DNA of 45,207 nt from Patescibacteria group bacterium (GTDB lineage Bacteria; Patescibacteriota; Microgenomatia; UBA12405): positions 1 to 45,207 of the forward strand of contig WARW01000023.1 in NCBI GenBank assembly GCA_013387215.1, given 5' to 3'. The translations under genes and the position numbers were made by a program. Under the pieces are notes generated by a model. It was not told the DNA's origin. It worked only from the letters and a program-made list of their open reading frames with translations, and did no database searches. Below, piece by piece: positions 25,574 to 33,738 of the stretch. The first letter of the stretch is position 1, and each line of letters opens with the position of its first letter.

Positions 25574-27185
25574 AAGATCAAAAATACTATTATTGTCATT
25601 GTTACTAACATTTGGCCTAATCACAGCCAAATTATTTTATTGGCAAATAGTTAAAAGCCCTGAACTAAAAGAGAAAGCTTTAAACCAAACTTATAAATTA
25701 GAAACCATTCCACCAAAAAGGGGATACATATACACTTCAGATAACTTTCCGGTTGCTTTAAATCTTACTTACTATCAGATATCTATTTATAAACCAAATC
25801 TTAAAGATAACCTTGAAAATGTAATTAAAAATATAGACAGCATCGTTCCTAATTTTCAAAAAGACAATCAAAATACTATCACTAATTTTATTTCTAATAC
25901 AAACCAGAAATGGATTACCTTTCCAACAAACATCACTCAAGAACAACGAGATAAATTAGACATCAATGGTCTTGATTACACTAAATACGATAAACGCTAT
26001 TATCCAGAGGAAGGTTTAGCTCAAAGTATAATTGGAACTAACAGCTATGGTGGTCTGGAATCTTATTACAATAAACAGCTAAAAGGTAAAACAGGTTTTA
26101 CTTGGTCGTCTAAAGATGCCACAGGAAAAACCATTTTAACTAAAAAAACTTGGGGTTCTGAAGCTATTGAAGGACGAGATCTTCATACAACAATTAATCG
26201 CAGTGTTCAGTTTTTAGTTGAAAATGCCATTAAAGATGGTGTTCAAAAATATTCAGCTGATTCAGGATCAATCACAATAATGGAACCAAAAACTGGAGCC
26301 CTTTTAGCAATGGCTAACTTTACTGCCACCAGTTCATCAAAAGCCAGTGCTTTTAAAAATTCAACTATTTCCGATCTTTTCGAACCAGGTTCGATTTTTA
26401 AACCAATAATTATGACCATGGCTTTTGATAAAAAGGCCATAGACTTAAACTATATTTGTACTAAATGTGGTTCTCCAAGACCTATTGGTAAATATACAAT
26501 AACTAATTGGGACTCTGAACTTCATCCCAATTCTACAGTTCAAGACATAATTAAGAATTCTGACAACATCGGTATGAGTTATATTATGGATAGATTGGGA
26601 TTAAATAGTTTTTTAGATTATTATCATAAACTTGGTCTAACTCAAAAAACCGGCATAGATCTTCAAGGTGAAGCCAAACCTCCAATTAAAAATGAATGGC
26701 CTGATATCGATTTAGCTACAGCTTCATTTGGACAAGGTGTTGCCGTAACTCAAATTAATATGCTTCAGGCTTTTAATGTTATTGCCAACGACGGAGTCCT
26801 AACTCATCCTCATATCCTTGATTATTTTGACGAAAATGGCAAATTGATAAAATATAAACCCAAAACTGAAACTAAAGTTTTTGAACCAGCAGCCACAACT
26901 ATGATGAAATCAGTTTTAAAATACGCAGTCGAAAACGGAGTCACGGCTCGTTTTAAACCAGCCGATCTTGAAGTTTGTGCTAAAAGCGGCACAGCCCAAG
27001 TTGCAGTTCAGGGAGGATATACTGATTCATCAACTATTGCCTCATACATCGGTTTTGCGCCCTGCCAGAACCCTAAGTTTACTATGATCGTCACCATCAA
27101 TAACCCAAGAACATCACCTTGGGGTTCAAGTACAGCCGCACCAATTTGGTACGACTTAGCAGACTCTATTAATCATTTGCTATAA
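25563..27185 (+). CDS. ftsI: septal peptidoglycan transpeptidase (penicillin-binding protein 2/3 type)
   Basis: Class B penicillin-binding protein that cross-links septal peptidoglycan outside the membrane. It has an N-terminal transmembrane helix (residues 7-27), the conserved PPKRGYIYTSDNFPVALN segment, and the transpeptidase domain with the Ser-x-x-Lys box in EPGSIFKPIIM, the SxN box in KNSDNIGMSY, and KSGTAQVA near residue 474. There are no PASTA repeats. At 540 aa it is typical. The start is TTG at 25563, inside the end of the ftsL-like gene; no ATG is available before the membrane helix. Confidence 0.95.
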   Translation: MLTERSKILLLSLLLTFGLITAKLFYWQIVKSPELKEKALNQTYKLETIPPKRGYIYTSDNFPVALNLTYYQISIYKPNLKDNLENVIKNIDSIVPNFQKDNQNTITNFISNTNQKWITFPTNITQEQRDKLDINGLDYTKYDKRYYPEEGLAQSIIGTNSYGGLESYYNKQLKGKTGFTWSSKDATGKTILTKKTWGSEAIEGRDLHTTINRSVQFLVENAIKDGVQKYSADSGSITIMEPKTGALLAMANFTATSSSKASAFKNSTISDLFEPGSIFKPIIMTMAFDKKAIDLNYICTKCGSPRPIGKYTITNWDSELHPNSTVQDIIKNSDNIGMSYIMDRLGLNSFLDYYHKLGLTQKTGIDLQGEAKPPIKNEWPDIDLATASFGQGVAVTQINMLQAFNVIANDGVLTHPHILDYFDENGKLIKYKPKTETKVFEPAATTMMKSVLKYAVENGVTARFKPADLEVCAKSGTAQVAVQGGYTDSSTIASYIGFAPCQNPKFTMIVTINNPRTSPWGSSTAAPIWYDLADSINHLL

Positions 27186-27196
27186 TAAGCTACGAA

Positions 27197-28522
27197 ATGC
27201 CAATCACTTCTATAAAATCTTTTATTCAAAAGTCTAAAAACTTTTTAATACATCAACCTAAAGGATTATTTTATAATCTTAAATACGGCTATCCAACTAA
27301 AAAATTAACTTTAATTGGTATTACTGGCACAGATGGCAAAACTACAACCTGTACTCTCATTTATGAAATCTTAAAAGAAGCTGGTTATAAAGTTGGAATG
27401 ATTAACACTATTGGCGCAAGAATAGGCGATAAAGAATATAATACCGGTCTACACACCACCAGCCCAGATCCAGCCAAACTTCAAGATTTATTTTCTCAGA
27501 TGGTCAAGGCAGGTATGACTCATGTGGTTTGTGAAGTCACTTCCCATGCTTTAGATCAGCACCGATTCTTTGGATGTAATTTTAAGATTTCTGCTATCAC
27601 CAACATTTCTCATGAACACCTTGATTACCATAAAACAATGGAAAACTATATTGCTTCAAAAGTAAAACTTTTCGAACAATCCCAACAGGCTGTTCTAAAC
27701 ATAGACGATGAATCATATAAACAAATTAAAGCTTCGATAAATATACCAATTACCACTTATGGAGTTAAAAAAGCTTGCGATTATCAAGCCAAAGAAATAA
27801 AACTTAATGACAAGAGTTTAAAATTTAAAGTCAACAAGTTATCTTTAGAAACTGACAGTAATTATTCTTATCAAGTCTATAATATTTTGACTGCTCTTGC
27901 GGTAACTGAAAAACTCGGAATTGACCCAAAAATAGTTGAAAAAGTCATTAAAAATTTTCCTGCAACAAAAGGTCGTCGAGAAGAATTTTCTAATGATTTA
28001 AAAATAAAAACTATTATTGATTTTGCACACACACCAGCCGCCCTCAAAAGTACTTTGTCTTCGTTAAAAGAAAATACAAAAGGAAATTTAATTGTTATTT
28101 TTGGCGCAACCGGTGGACGAGATGTCAGTAAAAGACCTTTGATGGGGAAAATTGTTTCTGAAATTGCCAATATTGCCATTATAACTTCTGATGACACTCG
28201 CAATGAAAAAATTGAAGATATTAACAAAGATATTATTAGCGGTATAGATCAAAAAAACGCCAGGTTTCTTGATCCAGAAAAACTTGAAACCAATTCTCAG
28301 ATTCTAAATGCGAGCAAAGAATCGAAAAACAATTTTACTTATTTTAATATTCCAAATCGCCAAGATGCATTTAATTTGGCAATTAAATTAGCCCAACCTG
28401 GAGACACTGTAATTGCCTGCGGCAAAGGCCACGAAACTACTATTTTACTTGGTAACACCGAATATCCGTGGTCCGAGTCTGAAGCCTATAGAACTGCCTT
28501 TAGATTTAAAAAAATAAAATAA
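27197..28522 (+). CDS. murE: UDP-MurNAc-tripeptide synthetase
   Basis: Adds the third amino acid to UDP-MurNAc-L-Ala-D-Glu in the cytoplasm. The P-loop is GITGTDGKTTTCTL (residues 41-54). Other conserved parts are TTSPDPAKLQDLF, CEVTSHALDQHRF (substrate and catalytic residues), NISHEHLDYHKTMENY and FAHTPAALKSTL. The position of the diaminopimelate-recognition motif DNPR is DDTR (SDDTRNEKIED), with Arg kept, which leans to diaminopimelate as the third residue, not lysine (inference). At 441 aa it is shorter than the usual 480-500, mainly because the N-domain is reduced. Confidence 0.93.
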   Translation: MPITSIKSFIQKSKNFLIHQPKGLFYNLKYGYPTKKLTLIGITGTDGKTTTCTLIYEILKEAGYKVGMINTIGARIGDKEYNTGLHTTSPDPAKLQDLFSQMVKAGMTHVVCEVTSHALDQHRFFGCNFKISAITNISHEHLDYHKTMENYIASKVKLFEQSQQAVLNIDDESYKQIKASINIPITTYGVKKACDYQAKEIKLNDKSLKFKVNKLSLETDSNYSYQVYNILTALAVTEKLGIDPKIVEKVIKNFPATKGRREEFSNDLKIKTIIDFAHTPAALKSTLSSLKENTKGNLIVIFGATGGRDVSKRPLMGKIVSEIANIAIITSDDTRNEKIEDINKDIISGIDQKNARFLDPEKLETNSQILNASKESKNNFTYFNIPNRQDAFNLAIKLAQPGDTVIACGKGHETTILLGNTEYPWSESEAYRTAFRFKKIK

Positions 28523-28523
28523 C

Positions 28524-29120
28524 ATGCCACAATTCAATATAGCCACTTCTCAAAATATTGAAGAAAACTACGAAAAGGGATTCTTGCCACAAAGAAACGA
28601 CAAAAATTTGTTTTATCAGGATTCAAGTTGCCGTTCCGACTTATCAATATTTCAACTGAACTCGGAAAATCGCCGTATAATCCGAAAAACAGAAAATTTT
28701 TCTTTCGAAAAAATATTTTTAAACGATTTTATATATGATATTGAACTTCAAAAAAAACTATATAGTTGGGTGAAAACCTTAGAATGGGATTTTCCAGTAA
28801 GCTCAATTAAAAATATTTTTACTAATCATATTTTTAACTATGTCTATGTTTGGAAAAATGAAGAATCAAAAATAATTGCCTATGCAGTATGTTATTTTTC
28901 CCCAACCATAAGCCACATTGCTTACGTTTTTTATGATCCAGAATATAGCCACGGCAATTTACCAATCCGTTTAGTGCTGCAGGTTATTGAAGATAGTCAA
29001 AAACTAGGTCTTAAATATTGTTATTTAGGCCGTTTTTCTAAAGAAACTGGTTATTATAAAAGAAATATGCCCGGATTCCAGTTTTTTGATAACAACCAAT
29101 GGGTAGAATATAATAGTTAA
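28524..29120 (+). CDS. arginyl/leucyl-tRNA-protein transferase-like protein (ATE/Bpt family)
   Basis: A 198-aa protein resembling the tRNA-dependent aminoacyl-protein transferases ATE1/Bpt. The N-terminal part has GFLPQRNDKNLFYQ, SSCRSDLSIFQ and LNSENRRIIRKTENF, which parallel the G-x(n)-Y-x-P, CR, and F-x-P-S-x-S-Q-R-R-V-x-R-R patterns. Only one of the usual N-terminal cysteines is kept (Cys36). The C-terminal GNAT-like part has FYDPEYSHGNLPIRLVLQVI and KLGLKYCYLGRF, then YYKRNMPGFQFF, matching YDP, GLxYxYLG and YK. It sits one base after murE and two before the murC-like gene, so it is cotranscribed with lipid II genes. A Fem-like role of adding an amino acid from aminoacyl-tRNA to a muropeptide is inferred. 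N-end-rule tagging is the alternative. Confidence 0.75.
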   Translation: MPQFNIATSQNIEENYEKGFLPQRNDKNLFYQDSSCRSDLSIFQLNSENRRIIRKTENFSFEKIFLNDFIYDIELQKKLYSWVKTLEWDFPVSSIKNIFTNHIFNYVYVWKNEESKIIAYAVCYFSPTISHIAYVFYDPEYSHGNLPIRLVLQVIEDSQKLGLKYCYLGRFSKETGYYKRNMPGFQFFDNNQWVEYNS

Positions 29121-29122
29121 TA

Positions 29123-30505
29123 ATGAATATTCATATAATCGGCATAGCTGGTGCTATGACTGCTTCACTAGCCAAAGAATTAAAGCGCCTCGGCCATCAA
29201 GTGACAGGATCTGATCAGGAAAAAATCTATCCACCAGTAAGTGATATTTTGAAAAATGCCGATATTAAAATTAATCGAAATCCAATTAGTAAAAATATTG
29301 ACTTAGTTATTGTTGGTTCATCTTTTAATTCATTCGAAAACACTAGACAAGAATTTGAAACAGTAAAGAGACTTGATCTTCCATATATTTCTGCAACCGA
29401 ATATATTGCCAAATATTTAGGTAAAAATAATTCAATTTTAGTTGCTGGTGCATATGGCAAAACTACTATTACTAGCCTTCTTTCTTGGATATTAATTAAT
29501 GCTGATTTTGATCCCAGTTATATGATCGGAGGAGACTTGGTAAACAATACCGACTCAACCAGAATCAGTAATTCAAACTGGTCTGTTATCGAAGCCGATG
29601 AATCAATTCATGGACTCGACCAAAAAGCTAAATTTTTATATTATCCTGTAAAATATTTACTCTTAACTTCAGCCGATTGGGAACATAAAGACAGCTACAA
29701 ATCAGAAGTTGAAAATTTATTAGCTTTTCAAAACTTAATTGAAAATATTCCAGAGGATGGGGTCTTAGTAATCAACTCTCGCGGATATTCTTGCAATAAT
29801 TTATCAAAATTTACCAAAGCAAAAGTCATCACTTACAATAACCAAGATTCTGATTATTATATTTCAAACGTATCCATTGAACAAAATCAGACTTTAATAA
29901 CCATCAACACTCCAACTTCTCCTATTTCTGTTAACACAGAATTATTAGGACAATTTAATTTTGAAAACATTTTAGCGGCGGTGGCTATGGCTGATTATCT
30001 TGGAATTGACAGACAAATTATTCAAGATTCTATTTCCAAATTTAAAGGTGTTAAACGCCGTATACAGTTGATTGAAAAAGTTGAAGACATTATATTTTTT
30101 GATGATTTTGCTCAATCAGCACCCAGAATAAAATCTACACTTGATGCCATAAAACTTCATTATCCTAATAATAATATAAAAGTATTTTTTCAGCCTCACG
30201 CTTCTTTTTTACAACATAAACAAGGTCTAAATAATTTAAATGATGCCTTTGCAAATGCCACAGAAGTGGTTTTAGGAAAGATTAGTTTTAGCCAAAAGAT
30301 AGATAAAAACAATCGAGTAACAGCATCAGATTTCTGTAGTGAAGTTGGTCAAAAGTTAATCTATTTACCTATCAATGAAGATATAGTTAATCACTACAAT
30401 CAAACCCTTAAACCTAAAGATATTTTAATATATATGAGTTCTGGTGGAATCGAAGGTTCAGAAATTATAAATTCAATAATTAATAATTTAAAAACAAATG
30501 TCTAG
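29123..30505 (+). CDS. MurC/Mpl-type Mur ligase with altered active site
   Basis: A 460-aa Mur ligase that by position should make UDP-MurNAc-L-Ala (MurC) or ligate murein peptide (Mpl). The N-domain is MurC/Mpl-like (IIGIAGAMTASLAKEL); the P-loop is AGAYGKTTITS (109-118), with Tyr where GTHGKTT has His. The VIEADESIHG segment and SADWEHKDSY follow. The catalytic-loop motif DDFAHHPT/DDYGHHP reads FDDFAQSAPRI here, so both His are replaced. No murC, murD, murF or ddl is seen elsewhere in the window, so it may be the functional MurC or a specialised ligase. It overlaps murA by eight bases. Confidence 0.82.
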   Translation: MNIHIIGIAGAMTASLAKELKRLGHQVTGSDQEKIYPPVSDILKNADIKINRNPISKNIDLVIVGSSFNSFENTRQEFETVKRLDLPYISATEYIAKYLGKNNSILVAGAYGKTTITSLLSWILINADFDPSYMIGGDLVNNTDSTRISNSNWSVIEADESIHGLDQKAKFLYYPVKYLLLTSADWEHKDSYKSEVENLLAFQNLIENIPEDGVLVINSRGYSCNNLSKFTKAKVITYNNQDSDYYISNVSIEQNQTLITINTPTSPISVNTELLGQFNFENILAAVAMADYLGIDRQIIQDSISKFKGVKRRIQLIEKVEDIIFFDDFAQSAPRIKSTLDAIKLHYPNNNIKVFFQPHASFLQHKQGLNNLNDAFANATEVVLGKISFSQKIDKNNRVTASDFCSEVGQKLIYLPINEDIVNHYNQTLKPKDILIYMSSGGIEGSEIINSIINNLKTNV

Positions 30506-31826
30506 ATACGTCATAACCGGTGGTAAACCCTTAAAAGGTGAAGTTTCAATTCGAGGAGCTAAAAATGCCAGTTATAAACAAATTATTGCCTCACTTTTGA
30601 GCGATAAAACAACTCAATTAACCAATGTTCCTCAAATATCTGATGTAAAAATAACTACTAGTATAGCTAAAAGTTTAGGTGCTGAAATTATTTATTGCGG
30701 TGAACATTGTATTGAAATTTGTACTCCTAAAATCACAAACTCTACTGTTCCTCGGGGTACTGGCGAAAAATCACGAACTTCTTTCATGTTTGCTGCCCCA
30801 TTATTAGCTAGAACTGGCACCGCTATTGTTCCAATACCAGGTGGAGATAAATTAGGCGCCAGACCTCTTGATAGACTTTTTGATTGTTTCGCTCAAATGA
30901 ATATTACTACCGAAGAAACAGAAAATTCTCTGATTTTTAAAACTACAGGCATAAAACCTACCAATTATTGTTTTCCGAAACCATCTCACACTGTTACCGA
31001 GGTTGTAATTATGACGGCTGCTCTAGCCAATGGTGAAACAATCCTAGACAATGCCGCCCTTGAACCGGAAATTGACGATCTTATCGAAATGTTAAATGAT
31101 ATGGGCGCCAAAATACAAAGAGATTTAAACGACCCAAAAAGAATTATTATCCAAGGCGTTCCTTGGTTAAATGGAACAAAACACCAAGTAATTTGTGATC
31201 GAAACGAAGCTGTTACTTTTGCTTGTGCTGCCTTAGCCACCAAAGGCTCGATTAGTATTTTAAGAATTGATCCAAAAATTATCAAAAGCTTTCTAGATAC
31301 TATTGAAAAAATGGGTGCTAAAGTGGAAACCGGCCGTGATGAAGTAACCGTAAGTTGGGTCAAACCTCTCAAAGCTATCGATATTGAAACCGAACCTGAA
31401 CCAGGATTTATGACCGATTGGCAGGCACTTTTTACAATCGTATTATCACAAGCCATAGGTTGCAGCTCCATAATTGAACGTGTATATCCAAGTCGTTTTC
31501 AACACATTAATAATCTTAAAATAATGGGAGCTAAGGTAAACTTTTTCAATCCAGAAGTTAGTGATCCCGCATCTTATTATCAATTTAATATTGAAAGTGA
31601 TAAGCCAGAATATTTTCATGGAGTAAAAATCTATGGACCTGCCAAACTCCAACCAGCCAAGTTCATTATTAACGATCTTCGGGCTGGTGCTTCAACTACA
31701 TTAGCTGCTCTAACTGCTGATGGAGAATCAATAATTGATGGAGTTGAATTTATCGAAAGGGGATATGAACGTTTAGCCGACCGTCTCTGCTCATTAGGTG
31801 CTAATATAGAATATATTAAAACATAA
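30498..31826 (+). CDS. murA: UDP-N-acetylglucosamine 1-carboxyvinyltransferase with Cys-to-Asp active site
   Basis: First committed step of peptidoglycan synthesis, transferring enolpyruvyl from PEP to UDP-GlcNAc. It has the RGAKNAS segment (Lys22, Asn23 region), KSRTSFMFAAPLLARTG, PGFMTDWQALF with the catalytic Asp (E. coli Asp305) and DLRAGASTTLAAL with Arg397. The catalytic loop PGGC-x-I-G-x-R-P reads PGGDKLGARP; Asp117 (codon 30846-30848) replaces Cys115 of E. coli. This is a natural variant known from Mycobacterium and Chlamydia, whose enzymes resist fosfomycin. Length 442 aa is slightly above normal. Confidence 0.95.
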   Translation: MSRYVITGGKPLKGEVSIRGAKNASYKQIIASLLSDKTTQLTNVPQISDVKITTSIAKSLGAEIIYCGEHCIEICTPKITNSTVPRGTGEKSRTSFMFAAPLLARTGTAIVPIPGGDKLGARPLDRLFDCFAQMNITTEETENSLIFKTTGIKPTNYCFPKPSHTVTEVVIMTAALANGETILDNAALEPEIDDLIEMLNDMGAKIQRDLNDPKRIIIQGVPWLNGTKHQVICDRNEAVTFACAALATKGSISILRIDPKIIKSFLDTIEKMGAKVETGRDEVTVSWVKPLKAIDIETEPEPGFMTDWQALFTIVLSQAIGCSSIIERVYPSRFQHINNLKIMGAKVNFFNPEVSDPASYYQFNIESDKPEYFHGVKIYGPAKLQPAKFIINDLRAGASTTLAALTADGESIIDGVEFIERGYERLADRLCSLGANIEYIKT

Positions 31827-31832
31827 CAAACA

Positions 31833-32867
31833 ATGATTCACTTGTACTTAGGATTGCTCCTTTTTTCCTTCTTAACCACCAGTATCTTAGTGGTGCCTTT
31901 CATTAATTTACTTTATAAACTAAAGTTTCAAAGACAAAAACAGAAAACTTTGGATTTCCAGAATAAAAGAACTCCTATTTTCGATAAATTTCATAGCCAA
32001 AAGTCTGGCACTCCGGTTGGTGGTGGACTATTAATTATAGCCGCAGTTATAGTTCTTTTTGCCATACTTTTCCCAATTTTAAAATTTTCAAAAATATTTA
32101 TTTCTTCTAATTATCAAATCGACAAAGAATTATTAGTCATATTCTTTACCTTTATTAGCTTCGGACTTCTTGGTCTATATGATGATATAAATAAGTTCTT
32201 TGGATTTCAAAAAACCGGATTTTTCGGACTAAAAATGATCCATAAACTTTTTTTGCAAATATTTTTAGCTACAGCCATTTCTATGTTTATTTATTTTGGG
32301 CTTGGAATTAACTTTATTTATGTTCCATTTTTAGGTGCTATCAGCCTTGGTTTGTTTTACATCCCAGTCTCAATTCTTATCATTACCGGGTTTTCCAACT
32401 TCTTCAACATTACAGACGGTCTAGATGGTCTTTCTTGCGGTCTTTTAATGATCGCTTTATTTGCTTTTTGGTTCCTTTCTAGCAATTCGCTTGATACTCC
32501 AATTTCTGTTTTCCTCGCTTTATGGCTTGGCGCTCTTGTTGCCTTTTTATATTTCAATGTTTTTCCAGCAAGAATTTGGCTTGGAGATGTTGGATCTTTG
32601 TCTTTCGGAGCAACAATTGCAGTTATTGCCTTACTTCTAGGTAAAATAGTACCACTTCTCATTGTTGGTTCACCGTTTATTATTGAAGGACTAACCAGTG
32701 CAATTCAAATGTTGAGTAAAAAATACCTAGGAAGAAAAATATTTCCAGCCGCTCCAATTCATTTAACACTTCAACAAATTGGCTGGGAAGAACCAAAAAT
32801 TGTGACTCGGGCCTGGTTAGCTGGTATAATATTAGCTATATTTGGACTATGGTTGGGACTAAACTAA
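31833..32867 (+). CDS. mraY: phospho-N-acetylmuramoyl-pentapeptide transferase
   Basis: Makes lipid I by joining phospho-MurNAc-pentapeptide to undecaprenyl phosphate. A 344-aa protein with about ten transmembrane helices. Catalytic aspartates are in GLYDDINKF and LGDVGSLSFG; NFFNITDGLDGLSCG is the nucleotide-binding segment and SGTPVGGGLLI the N-terminal signature. The HHH motif PLHHHFELKGW of MraY reads PIHLTLQQIGW here, keeping only the first His. Gene order after murA supports MraY over WecA/TagO-type relatives, though motif loss leaves some doubt. It overlaps the NlpC/P60-like gene by 19 bases. Confidence 0.88.
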   Translation: MIHLYLGLLLFSFLTTSILVVPFINLLYKLKFQRQKQKTLDFQNKRTPIFDKFHSQKSGTPVGGGLLIIAAVIVLFAILFPILKFSKIFISSNYQIDKELLVIFFTFISFGLLGLYDDINKFFGFQKTGFFGLKMIHKLFLQIFLATAISMFIYFGLGINFIYVPFLGAISLGLFYIPVSILIITGFSNFFNITDGLDGLSCGLLMIALFAFWFLSSNSLDTPISVFLALWLGALVAFLYFNVFPARIWLGDVGSLSFGATIAVIALLLGKIVPLLIVGSPFIIEGLTSAIQMLSKKYLGRKIFPAAPIHLTLQQIGWEEPKIVTRAWLAGIILAIFGLWLGLN

Positions 32868-33526
32868 TACAATTTAAAGAAGTAATTAATCACTATCTTG
32901 GTTTACCTTATTGGCGCAACAAGCTAAAAGATGGCAAGGTAATTCAAGAAGGTATTTTGGGCGGAAAAGGTAATTGTCGTCAAATTGCCACAGAAACAAT
33001 TAAACTAGCTCAGAATCAAAACGTCGACATTACTAAATTAACCAACCAAGAGTTCTACAATTTTCAAAAAAAGAATCATATCGGCGTTGACTGTTCGGGG
33101 CTTGCATACAATCTTTTGGACGAATATTCCCAAATTTTAACGGAAAAAAGTATCTATGAAAAAGTTGTAGGAATAGATTCAAAACTTGGAGCCAGAAGAA
33201 TTTCTGCAAATATATTAACTTCTCCCATAAATTCAATACCTGTCGATAGCTATGACGATATTAAAACTGGGGACTTAATTAGAATGGACAATGGAAAACA
33301 TGTTGTGCTTGTTGTTGAAAAAAACGACAATATCATTACTTATGTCCATAGTAGTGAAAAAACAAAAATTCGAGGTGTTCATTATGGCACTATAGAAATA
33401 ACAAATCCTAAAAAAACCCTTGATTACCAAAAATGGTCAGACATAACCCTAAAAGATATTAACTACAATAAACTAATTTTCCCTAAAAAAGGGGACGGTA
33501 TCTACAGGCTAAAATGCCTTGCTTGA
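32849..33526 (+). CDS. NlpC/P60-like cysteine hydrolase without signal peptide
   Basis: A 225-aa protein with the papain-like NlpC/P60 pattern: Cys82 in IGVDCSGLAYNLL, His151 in NGKHVVLVVE and a third polar residue likely His167 in YVHSSEKT. NlpC/P60 enzymes cleave D-Glu-DAP bonds or related amides in peptidoglycan. There is no signal peptide or membrane helix, so it should act in the cytoplasm unless exported otherwise. The N-terminal region (FKEVINHYLGLPYWRN, GGKGNCRQIA) is not recognised. The start lies within mraY (19-base overlap). A role in editing or recycling cytoplasmic murein precursors is inference. Confidence 0.72.
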   Translation: MVGTKLIQFKEVINHYLGLPYWRNKLKDGKVIQEGILGGKGNCRQIATETIKLAQNQNVDITKLTNQEFYNFQKKNHIGVDCSGLAYNLLDEYSQILTEKSIYEKVVGIDSKLGARRISANILTSPINSIPVDSYDDIKTGDLIRMDNGKHVVLVVEKNDNIITYVHSSEKTKIRGVHYGTIEITNPKKTLDYQKWSDITLKDINYNKLIFPKKGDGIYRLKCLA

Positions 33527-33528
33527 GT

Positions 33529-33696
33529 TTATTTTTCTTCAGTTAACTCTTTGTAATTAAGAGGTTCTATGGATAAAATTTCCACCTCAGTTCCACACTC
33601 AGGACATTCCAAAATATCACCAACCATCATTCCTTCTGGTTTGACAATTTCCGCCTTACAATCAGGACAAATTATTTGATTATTATTTTCTGCCAT
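33529..33696 (-). CDS. LysW-like small zinc-ribbon protein
   Basis: A 55-aa protein on the opposite strand, ATG at 33696 and stop TAA at 33531-33529. Two CPxC pairs (ICPDCKAEI and LECPECGTEVEI) and the linker VKPEGMMVGDI match LysW/ArgW, the amino-group carrier proteins of the lysine/arginine pathway. The LysW C-terminus EDWGE, whose terminal Glu is the attachment site, is absent; it ends ELTEEK. It is two bases from the stop of the convergent NlpC-like gene and 42 bases from the divergent PLP-enzyme start. It may be a carrier for the adjacent ATP-grasp enzyme or just a zinc ribbon. Confidence 0.75.
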   Translation of the reverse strand: MAENNNQIICPDCKAEIVKPEGMMVGDILECPECGTEVEILSIEPLNYKELTEEK

Positions 33697-33725
33697 ATTT
33701 TCTTTAAAAAATTTATATAATTAGC

Positions 33726-33731
33726 TAAACT
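33726..33731 (+). promoter_or_regulatory. -10-like element for the PLP enzyme gene
   Basis: TAAACT 7 bases before the ATG at 33739, in the 42-base region between two divergent genes. TATATT at 33731-33736 is an alternative but lies too close to the ATG. No Shine-Dalgarno sequence is visible. Confidence 0.35.
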
Positions 33732-33738
33732 ATATTAT

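Noticed and set aside
28524-29120. Assignment of the gene after murE as FemX/FemAB
   Set aside because: The motifs (CR, QLNSENRRIIRK, FYDP, GLKYCYLG) follow ATE/Bpt and not Fem proteins, which are also about twice as long; only the functional analogy is kept.
30986-31471. 161-codon minus-strand frame inside murA
   Set aside because: Antisense shadow of a strongly conserved gene, with low-complexity Ser/Ile-rich translation and no ribosome binding site.
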